64,000 nt of DNA, taken from Turritopsis dohrnii (taxonomy: Eukaryota > Cnidaria > Hydrozoa > Anthoathecata > Oceaniidae). The notes under the pieces are model-generated. The model ran no database searches, was not told where the DNA came from, and saw nothing but the letters and a program-made list of their open reading frames with translations. The stretch spans positions 1 through 64,000 of the forward strand of contig BQMF02000609.1 of NCBI GenBank assembly GCA_027922465.2, given 5' to 3'. The translations under genes and the position numbers were made by a program. Shown piece after piece: positions 55,516 through 64,000 of the stretch (position 1 is its first letter; each line of letters starts with the position of its first letter).

Positions 55516-56700
55516 ATTTTCTGTTAATACTTTGTATAAGCAACGAAAACACGAAGTAAAAAATCAAGCAAAACACAAAACAAAACGATGAGTTCATAAA
55601 AAACACATTGTCTTCCACATATTGGCAAGTTCTTTAATCATCTTTTGGAAACAGAATCGTCTGTTTCATTCTGCAACGACTGGTGTCGCGCAAAGCAAGA
55701 CTTTTGTTGTCAGTCTAGCTATATCACGACTGTCCATATCAACTTCATCTTAACTAGTTTGTCAGCCTCCCACTCTGTCCAAAACTAGTTCGTAATTGTC
55801 AGTTTTATGTAGCAATGTACATAAAAATTATATAAAAGTTATACACTCGTTAAAGACACATAGTTAGTCAAAATGTCGTGATTTATAAAATCTGTGTTTT
55901 CTATATTTTATATTTTTTTACCGACACAAATTTACCGCTGACTTTAACGTTTTATAAAAATATATATATATACCCCTCCCTGACATCAGCGTGTCAATTT
56001 CATTTAATCAATTCATTTAATCAGGCAGATGTCAATTTTGAGTATATCGTGCATAAAATTGTATGTTCAAAGAACTTTAAACGAAAAGTGGATATGAATA
56101 TATTTAGAGAGATATTTCGAATACTCTTCACACTATGGAGAAACAACATCGTAAAAATAATTTCTTTATTGTAACACTTTATCATTTTTGTAAAACTACA
56201 TCCTGTGGAATAAAATTTGTAGTTTTTGATTTGTGCCGTCATCAACATCGCAGATGTTCCTAATTTGGAATATATATCTACACTGCACATTGTTTTGTGT
56301 TATAAATATTTGTATTGAATTTTACAGACTGCATAGTTTAAAAGGAATTACAGAAGAAAATACTAATTTTCTGATTTCATCATCATTACACACCTGATTG
56401 CTGGCCTGCTTTACAATCCCTCTAAATTCGATCTGCCAGAAATTGAGGGACAGCGTGTGGTGTTGCAGGAATGAAGGTGTTAGGCATATAAAAACATTAG
56501 CCACACGGACTTATGGATGTAAATCAAGGCCGAATTTGCAATAACAGAAAACCTAGAAATTACTGAAGTAGGCTCGGAAATTGTGGCTCTTTCTCCTCAC
56601 CAACGTATTTACCTGTCCCAAATTAGGAACATGAAAGTAGTAAAGTCTTATCGGGGATTTACAAATCGTTTATCAATAAGGTCGTTTGCTAACAGTTACA
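55516..56700. other. No gene recognised
   Basis: This is AT-rich. A minus-strand exon-like block near 56390-56445 (CAGATCGAATTTAGAGGG to CAATCAG|GTGTGT, reading IEFRGIVKQASNQ) has splice-like borders but no partner. It may be a relic of a paralogue of the small secreted gene, whose second exon begins HIVKKACDVC. Confidence 0.3.
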
Positions 56701-56701
56701 T

Positions 56702-56707
56702 TTTATT
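56702..56707 (-). terminator. Polyadenylation signal of the small secreted gene
   Basis: AATAAA on the minus strand lies about 115 bases past the stop codon of the two-exon gene. Confidence 0.45.
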
Positions 56708-56820
56708 ACACTTATGAGATCGAGGATACAAGAAAAACAAAAAGAGGTGCAAAAAGCAATCTAAAATACGACTATGAAATAACAACGTTTATAAACATAA
56801 TTCCCAATCCAATTGTTACA

Positions 56821-57402
56821 TTACTGCAACCCTTCAGTTTCTTCATTCTTGGCATATCGCTTGATAAGTGCATCTCTCATTTTAATGACTTTCATTTGGT
56901 CTGATAACGATTGGCATACATCACATGCTTTCTTTACAATATGCTAAAGGAAAAAGATCACTGAAGTAGGACAACGTTGAGGATAATGAATGTAATAAAA
57001 ATATAAAAATGTTGTTATCAATTCTGTAAGTAATAAGTTAAAATTAGAATCGTATTTTATTTTCATTCTTCTAATTTTAGTTTAATTCCACTAATTCGAA
57101 TAGCCAAAAGACAAAAATAATAATTCAATTTATTGAAAATTAATTCGAACTAATGAGGTTTATTAACAAAGAATTAATACAAGTGGAATTATTTCGAATG
57201 GGAAAGGTATAAAAGTTCGAAAATTTGTTATATATGTAAATGCTGTTTATAGAGAGAAGCCAAAAAAATTAGCTATATAAAAAATATATTCGATTACCTG
57301 ATCACCGTTCCACATGTTATTGCCACCAGCAACTAACGCTTGTGTGTAGAACACGGAGCCCAACAATAAAGCGAAAAGAATCAAAATTTGAAAGTTTTTC
57401 AT
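56821..57402 (-). CDS. Small secreted protein, 75 aa, 2 exons
   Basis: Exon 1 (57402-57298, 35 codons) encodes a clear signal peptide (MKNFQILILFALLLGSVFYT then QALVAGG) and ends GATCAG|GTAATC. Exon 2 (56943-56821) follows CTTTTTCCTTTAG in phase 0 and reads HIVKKACDVCQSLSDQMKVI, then KMRDALIKRYAKNEETEGLQ and a stop. The mature part, about 52 residues, is nearly neutral and has one Cys-x2-Cys pair and a predicted helical C-terminal half. A longer start 12 codons upstream is in frame, but the shorter one gives the better signal peptide. The gene is probably a secreted effector, toxin-like or immune peptide; I cannot assign it. A weak TATA-like TACATAAG lies about 80 bases upstream. Confidence 0.65.
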
Positions 57403-57839
57403 GATTTCACTATTGGATTGTGTGCCCAATATCTTCAACCTTCAGCCGTGTTCTGTTTCTCTTCGTCAATTTTGCCTCTTATGTAGTGTAGTGAGAATGC
57501 AATGTCACATGACGTTCCGAAGTTGCTCTTTTGTTCACATTTCATTTTATTTATTTCAATCAAAAATGGATTCCCACAAACGCTTTATTGCTAACAAAAA
57601 CGCTAAAAAACCAACGAAACCAAAATTATTTGAGCTAAACAATATAGATTACGGTTTCCCATTTACGCTATTTTTAATTCTGTATAATAAAGAGAACCAC
57701 TGCAATGGCATGGTTTATTTTAGTTTATGTTATGTTGCTCAAACTTTAGCATAAAACGCAGAGTAAGTGTGCAGGGTTACTATGTAAATTAGATTAGACT
57801 CCCGTTACTTCCGTTGTTTTGCTGAATTATGGATGATTT

Positions 57840-57955
57840 CAACGCTCAAGGAGTTTACTGCATTTAACGTAGGTTTACTACACTGAGTAAAGTTACTTTA
57901 TTTGTCGTTGAAAACATACTACATTTTTTGGAGTTACTTCATTTGTTGGTGAAGC
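57840..57955. repeat. Diverged ACTACATTTG-type repeat
   Basis: GGAGTTTACTGCATTTAACG, then TTTACTACACTGAG, TTACTTTATTTGTCGTTG and TTACTTCATTTGTTGG. It is a third, eroded copy of the short tail of the 2785 and 52190 families. Confidence 0.5.
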
Positions 57956-57960
57956 ACACC

Positions 57961-60250
57961 TTAGGAATTTTGCAATCGTCCATCTATTATGGAGTAACCG
58001 AGATAAGGAATATAATCTTGATTAATGAAATAGGACAAATTCCATTGATAAACCATTTGCCAGACTTTCTGCAAGTTTCTTTTCAAAATGTAAAATGATT
58101 TATATTGTTTTAAAAGAATCTTGAAGCTTATATATGTGAAAATGTTTATCAAAAATTTTTACATTTGCAAAGATTTGTTTCCGTACACCGCAGATTCAAT
58201 TTATAAATCGACGATCTAGCGATTAATAATAGCGATTAATAATAGCAAACGAAAACGAAGTGATTACCATGTCCGCAGTCTCAAAAAAATTTCAAGTACT
58301 ACAAAATCGAACACAACGAATCGCCCATGTAAAAATGACGAACCAAAAACAATGGCCTGGCGTAAATCAGTTATGTTTGGAACGAGTTGCTGTAGCTGCC
58401 CATAAAATGCTCCAGACCTATGCGATAACTACTTTGATATTTTTAATCATCAATATAACACTCGAGGCAAAGTAAAATATCTAAATTTACCCAAAGAAAA
58501 TGTTTAGCTTGGCACAGTCATATGTATATACCAAGTGCTATTATTTTCAAGAAAAATATGAAATTATCTAAAAATAAAATTAAGAATGTGTTTGTTTGAT
58601 TGGCAATCGTTTATGTTTGTTTGATGATTTTTAGTCTTTTCACTTACTATTTTTAATTATTTTTGTTTGTCTACGATTTATGTATGATGTATCGTCCCTG
58701 CTATCCAATTTTGAATTTAATTCTATTTTCTACTACTATTCTCTTGTCTTTCACAATTGGAGTATTTTTAATTGAGTGATTCCCCCTGCTCTTTTGTTTA
58801 TCAGTTTCAAAAAATAGCTTTCTTTTACCAACTTCATCACAAACTATGCATTATTTGATTATTGTCTCGTAATTAGATTTCTTACGTATTTAATTCTTAC
58901 GGAACTAGCGTGTAGGTGATAGTGCAGTTCTGTAAGTAGTTGTACATCAATCAGTTAAGACTGGTTCTTCAACCCAATGATCTGCAACTTGTAGTTGACT
59001 TACTACCAGAGCCATGTGTTGTAATACTGCGAAATTTCAAAAGATCCCGAAAATATTTGAGGTCTTTTCCATTTATTGAATCAAGATTATCCCTTATCAC
59101 GGTTATTACATCAATGAATAATAAAGGAGAGATTGCAAAATTCCTGCGGTGTTGTGATTTTGTTTTTGCATCAACGACATTTTTGCTGTGTGGTTGAATT
59201 TGAAGATAAGATACAAAAAATAATATAATTATATTTGCTTATCGTCCGTAAAATAGAATTAGTGAAAACTATACCGCTCTTAATCTCTAAGAGTAAAGCT
59301 TACCTTTTCCTAAAGTTTATCCTAATTTACTTCGCTAAACATTATAGATTACAAGACGCCCTTGCAGGCATAAGGATTTCTGCAAAATCAGCTGAAGTAT
59401 GAAAAAAGAAAGACTACGACATTCTTGAAATTTAAGAAAAGTTTAATCCGCAATATATATTTATTTAATTTCTGATCATGTACCCTAACCCCAACCCAAA
59501 AATATGGAAAAACGTAATTGTCACTATGCAAAACTTTATACCAATAAACATCAATAAACTTAATTACATCTGAATGACATTATGCTCTTTATTTTGTTGG
59601 TACGAAATGATATTAAGGATTCAGTGATCAATTCAGATAAGACAATGAGTATGCATGTAAGTCAATGTAAATGTTATGAATTTAATATGTACTGTTAATC
59701 TTCCTAACAGAATTCCTAAGGACAAAAAGGAAAGGGTAGATTTTAATGATACGAAATACATCTATATATACATACAAAATCAACATACATAACTGAAACT
59801 TAAACTTAAAAACTTAGAAACTTAAAGAAACATTAAATTTTTAATTACGCATACACCCCAGGAAATTATTAAAGCATAGCTGACACAATATGAAACTTAC
59901 CTAAACTGCCAATAAACTTAATGAACAAAAGAACAATAAATTTAATTAGATTCTGTAAGATATCACAGTGATTACGTAAGTCTTTCAATATATACGCTCA
60001 ATCTTCCTAATAACGAAAAGAATTCCCAAACAAAAAAAGTAAAGAAAGATTATGTGGTCCAAATTAGCAAACATAACTGAAAGCAGTTAAAATTTACAGA
60101 CAGTCGAGATAAGTTTCCTATTTGTTATCGTATATAGGAAGTCCCATTCCTAATTACATAAATAAAATGATACACAGGCAGAGGTCTTGTTGTTGGAGCT
60201 GAAGAGGAAACTGAGCCGAGCTGTACGAGAAAACTTGTCAAGTGGGAATA
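57961..60250. other. No gene recognised; partial repeat at 59085-59225
   Basis: The interval is AT-rich. The only recognised piece is a partial copy of the TAGTATCTCGTGT family (CAATGAATAATAAAGGAGAG, then GGTGTTGTGATTTTG). A 68-codon frame at 58269-58475 (MSAVSKKFQVLQNRTQRIAH start) has no recognisable motif. Confidence 0.35.
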
Positions 60251-62385
60251 GCGTTGCATACGGATGACGAGTAAACTCGTTTGACTTTAGTGAATCATAT
60301 TTCAACAATTGCAGTATTTTTCACATGAAATGCTGTTTTATTACAAACTTTAACCTAAATAATGACATAATTTTCATAAATGACGTTAGTGGCACCAGAT
60401 TTCAAATTTCTATCAATGTTTTGATATTATGGGGCACTTTCGCGGGTCAAATCCGTCAAAAGAAGGAAAACAAAAGTGATTCTTATTTGATGGTGACATT
60501 TCTTATCTTGAAACTATTTCTACTCAACAATTTTATTATTGATCATTTGTAATACTTATTGATTGATGATATAACCGAAAGCAGGGGTCGACGCAAAGGG
60601 CTGGTTGATCATCGCAGTAGCCACACACATAGCGTGATTCTCTCCTTATGGCGTTTTTTGTACATTGCTTACAGCGTCTTGTTGGCCTTTTCTTTTTGGG
60701 ATTGTCAGGGATGATTCTTGGATAATGAAAATTTGCCAATGGTCTTTCGGATGGGGCTTTCAATCTATTTCCAACCAGGTTCTTGATTACAACTTCACGA
60801 AAGTCGATAAGATGTTTTATTTCGTTGCTTGGGGAAAACTTTTTGTAAAGATGATCATCACTGAAGCCTTGACCGCTATACACTTCAACTTTTAATACTA
60901 ATCCATCGTGGGTACATAGCTCATAAAATTTTATGCCATATTTATGACGTTTGTTCTTTATGTATTGACGGAATACTAAACGACCTCGCCACAACATCAT
61001 GGATTCATCAATAGAAAGATTTTTCTCAGGTGTCACTATTTTCATCGTTTCGTTTAGGTGGTCTATGATCATACGGAGTTTACTTAGCCTGTCATTTTCA
61101 AAGTGTGGTTTTTCACCAAAGTTGAAAAATCGCAATATAGATTCGAATCTCTCTCTGCTAAAGACAGTTCGAAAGTGCTCGTTTTTGTAAAGAACATCAG
61201 TGCTCCAATATTTCTTGTATGATGGTAGGGCTATGAGACCCATACTGAAAATTACGCCAATAAATTTTTTCATTTCATCAATGTCCACACTCTTCCAGTT
61301 ATTCCAGGTAGATCTTCTTCGCAATGGTCGAGATGCATTGATTACCCTATCGGCATACTCATTCGTTTTCTTCACCAGTTCTTCAATAAAGTTTTCAGTG
61401 CATATCAAATTGAAGAAAAACATAGGGCTGCCATTCTCAGGAATAGCTGTTTTCAAACCAGGTGTTTCTGTAAATGGAAAATTTTTGATAACTGGAGGAT
61501 CTTGTTTCCATTCATCCCCATTATCGTCAGACTCAACCAAACTATCAGAGCTTTCAGAATCATTTTGTGTTACTTGTGTTTCACTATCCAAAGCTGCAGA
61601 CGCCAGACGCTTTGTCTGACCACCACGGGTCCGTATTCCTCTTCTAACTCCCCCTCCTCTCACTCGAGCTCTTCTCCTTGTCTGTGATCCTCTCATACAT
61701 GGACGACCTCTTTCTTTTTGAATAACCATTATATTTCTTCCATCATTACCTGGGTCTAAGTCTGGTTCAGAACAGGAGCTAGACTCGCTGAAACTATCAT
61801 CTAATGAGTCTGCTGAATCCAACTCACCAAAGTCTTCGTCATTCATAATAGCCTCACAGGCCTCTTCTGCGGTGTATCGACGTGCCATAGCTTTCTAAAA
61901 TATACAGCAGACTACAAGAAATCTCATGAATATGGCTAAAAAGATGTAAAAAAAATCTGAAGACTTATCACGTGTGACTGCACTTTACGCTTGTGTGAAA
62001 CCAAAAGAACTTATATGTGAAAAATTACAGAATATACAATAGAAAACTCACTTTGATTGGTCTAAATCAATCAGAATATGAGGTGATAGGTTGATTGAAC
62101 TATGCCAGTGTACTCGTTTTCCGTCTTCGGCATAAAAAAATCATGCACACTACGGAAAACGAGTATATTCGTCACGAGTATATTCGTTTTTCGTAGTGCG
62201 CTAATTTTTTTTTTCCCAGTACGTGAGACGAGTATACTCGTCATCATTGTTCACACTTCCTAATGTTAAAAATGTGTTTTTAAAAGCCTGTTAAAAATGA
62301 AAAAAAAAAGATATATATGTCCATAGTGGCAATCTTCCGCCGTACGCTAGATAAGGCCACTAAAAATCACTCCGTAGCCAACGCG
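60251..62385 (-). mobile_element. piggyBac element, internally deleted
   Basis: The right end reads on the minus strand CGCGTTGGCTACGGAG directly after TTAA (62386-62389), the piggyBac target site. The left end (GCGTTGCATACGGA at 60251) is a poorer match and its TTAA is degraded (AATA). Subterminal palindromes related to ACGAGTATACTCGT occur at 60258, 62107, 62156, 62172 and 62225. The enclosed transposase lacks part of its catalytic core, so the element would depend on another copy. Confidence 0.7.
60536..61888 (-). pseudogene. piggyBac transposase with catalytic-core deletion, 450 aa
   Basis: The frame is open from ATG at 61888 to 60536. The N terminus is acidic, then basic (RRARVRGGGVRRGIRTRG). 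Typical piggyBac blocks follow: FFFNLICTENFIEELVKKTN, MKKFIGVIFSMGLIALPSYK, FESILRFFNF and KNLSIDESMMLWRGRLVFRQ, with Asp294 as the first catalytic acid. GIKFYELCTHDGLVLKVEVY is next, but near residues 345-357 the sequence jumps to IKHLIDFREVVIKNLVGN, normally close to the C terminus. The stretch with the second and third catalytic Asp is therefore gone. The C-terminal Cys-rich finger (CKQCTKNAIRRE, CGYCDDQPALC) is intact. The deletion kept the frame, so a 450-aa catalytically dead DNA-binding protein could be made. Confidence 0.85.
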
Positions 62386-62389
62386 TTAA

Positions 62390-63074
62390 AAAGCATTACA
62401 GCCCACGCATGAAGCAAACGACCTTTTGTATTTAGAAAGGCTTAAAACAACCCCAGACATTTTCAAAAAAACAAAAACCTTTCCTTTTTCACACACTGTT
62501 TTTATAAAACATTGAGAACTTGTTTTTAGAAAAGAATGAACACAGTAGAATCTTTGTAAGATAATCATAAATTTCTACCCTCTACTTTTTTTGGAACTGT
62601 AAATCTTCTTTTAAATCTATTCCACATTGATCAATCAACTTCTGGAAATCAAAGGTTTTTTCGGTCACGCTGTAGCGTACCATTATGCGAACGTGTCGAA
62701 AAAAACCCGGATGATCACATGGCGAAAATTCAAGCCAATAAACTAGCGCTATTAAAGTTAATTAGTACCCTTTGTGATAGTGGCGTTTTAAGCACCAATG
62801 AATATTGAGATGGCTTTTGTATAAACCAATGAAATTGGAGAAACAAATATGCGTAGGTTTGGACAGTAAGATAAAAACAGAAAAACACGGACGATCGTAA
62901 AGTATTTCTTGCTTACGCAGAAATCCAAAAATCCTTACATTACTTGAACTGTTAATGTTATAATGCATGTTATAGATATAAATAACTTGTTTTAAAAGTG
63001 CAATAGATTACCATGCACTTCATGTAGATATATCTAGAAACAAAATTAAATTACATTCTTCTTATCCTGTGTCT
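62390..63074. other. No gene recognised
   Basis: This is AT-rich DNA right of the piggyBac element. I see nothing supported in it. Confidence 0.35.
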
Positions 63075-63076
63075 GT

Positions 63077-63081
63077 ATATT

Positions 63082-63112
<31 letters not shown>

Positions 63113-63134
63113 TTTGTTTACTTATTTATGAATT
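63077..63134. repeat. (TTTA)n run, possible tail of a minus-strand LINE
   Basis: About eleven TTTA units are followed by interrupted units. On the minus strand this reads GGAATAAATTCATAAATAAG and then (AAAT)n, like the tail of the LINE at 51437. No reverse-transcriptase sequence is seen upstream on that strand. Confidence 0.4.
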
Positions 63135-64000
63135 TATTCCGTTCTAAAGTCGATTGACGTATACAAGTAAAAAATAACAATGTTTAAAAAAGCATTTCTT
63201 ATAAGAATATGATTAGCATTAATGCTAATAAAAATCGACTAAACAAAATAAAGAAAGGCATATATATACATATAAACATAAAAATAATCAGTGTCTCTTA
63301 GGTTAGGTATATGTTGCACAAAGACGACATTTGCAAAGATGCATCGGATATTATAGAGTTCTTTGTGAAAATGAACCAATGACGTCGCCTCCTTCGCAGT
63401 TACCAGTTACACATGCAGATTTTAATTTATGATTTGACTTGAAAAGCTCATATAACGAACAAGTTGTATTCCTTCAAAGACATAGTGACGGAATTTTTTT
63501 AGATTCACTTCAATTCTAATTTAAAAAATTTCAGATTTGAAAATTTAGAAACTATTCCAATTTTTTTTTAGATGATGGAAATATACATCAATCTGTAAAC
63601 AAAGTAATGTTTTGGAGGAAAAAGTAGATTTATGGAGCGATGTCAATTATAATATTTATTAGTAATATAATATTTAACAGAGCTTCAGCAGTTACATACA
63701 ACCAACGTCACCTAAGTTGACCGCGCAGTCAGTTGATCGCTCCTGCTGGTCGCAGGTGACCAGCCATCGCGTGGACATAAAGTAGCCTCAAAAATCTACA
63801 ATCTACAAATCGTAGCATATATTCAAATAGGATTCAAGAAAGTTTTCACAAGTATTAATCAGTTCAGCATGCTTTTCATGTTTAAGGCCAATCGCAATTA
63901 CTCCTACTTTTTTGAAATCGGTTACCTTCAACGTTTTAAGTTCAGCTGGATTCTTGGTAATTAATAATAATGATAATAACAATGGTGTATTTGCCTCTTC
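63135..64000. other. No gene recognised
   Basis: This is AT-rich up to the window end. GCATTAATGC at 63217 is a short palindrome. I see no exon. Confidence 0.35.

Noticed and set aside
57401..57754. 117-codon plus-strand frame
   Set aside because: Opposite the promoter and first exon of the small secreted gene; no domain and poor codon texture.
61200..61619. 139-codon plus-strand frame
   Set aside because: Antisense shadow of the piggyBac transposase.

Overview
The window looks like accessory, repeat-dominated DNA of an AT-rich invertebrate, most likely a cnidarian and perhaps a hydrozoan. I infer this from the repeat repertoire (DIRS, piggyBac, hAT, MULE and EnSpm-like elements, a THAP-domain relic), from short introns with GT/AG borders, and from a secreted peptide gene whose layout recalls the arminins of Hydra. 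No rRNA, operon or bacterial signal is present. The species was not identified.

Only two compact host-type genes can be assembled with confidence, both on the minus strand and both secreted. One (42888-43478, 3 exons, 140 aa) has a signal peptide, an acidic pro-region and a strongly Arg-rich C terminus, the layout of an antimicrobial peptide precursor. The other (56821-57402, 2 exons, 75 aa) is a small secreted protein of unknown function.

The largest coherent unit is a 5.8 kb DNA transposon (43687-49517) with inverted ends CCCAGT(T/A)AGCA, a CA duplication, an uninterrupted 621-aa transposase-like ORF and a 9-exon second gene of the DUF4806 type whose exons splice in frame over 389 codons. 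It sits about 150 bp upstream of the TATA box of the peptide gene.

Other mobile elements are decayed or deleted: a DIRS-type tyrosine-recombinase retroelement (34990-38396), an internally deleted Mutator-like element (39335-41362), an internally deleted piggyBac (about 60251-62385), hAT-like elements and MITEs (6487-9077, 7729-7893, 22545-29697, 26965-27233), other MITEs (5549-5894, 30574-31040, 31384-31685) and a LINE 3' end (51437-51738).

Layout: 0-5 kb short tandem arrays and a THAP relic; 5.5-10 kb MITEs, a hAT-like element and a 119-bp array; 10-13.5 kb two eroded gene relics; 15.3-18.2 kb a 560-bp satellite array with two interleaved monomer types; 18.2-22.5 kb low-complexity DNA, an EnSpm-like end and a tRNA-like sequence; 22.5-29.7 kb nested hAT-like material; 30.5-33 kb a long repeat whose second copy (53.2-54.9 kb) lacks two MITE insertions; 33.4-41.4 kb repeats, DIRS and MULE; 42.8-49.5 kb the peptide gene and the EnSpm-like transposon; 49.9-55 kb dispersed repeats; 55-57.5 kb a GC-richer ORF and the small secreted gene; 60-62.4 kb piggyBac. 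Most of the remainder is AT-rich DNA with no gene that I can support.
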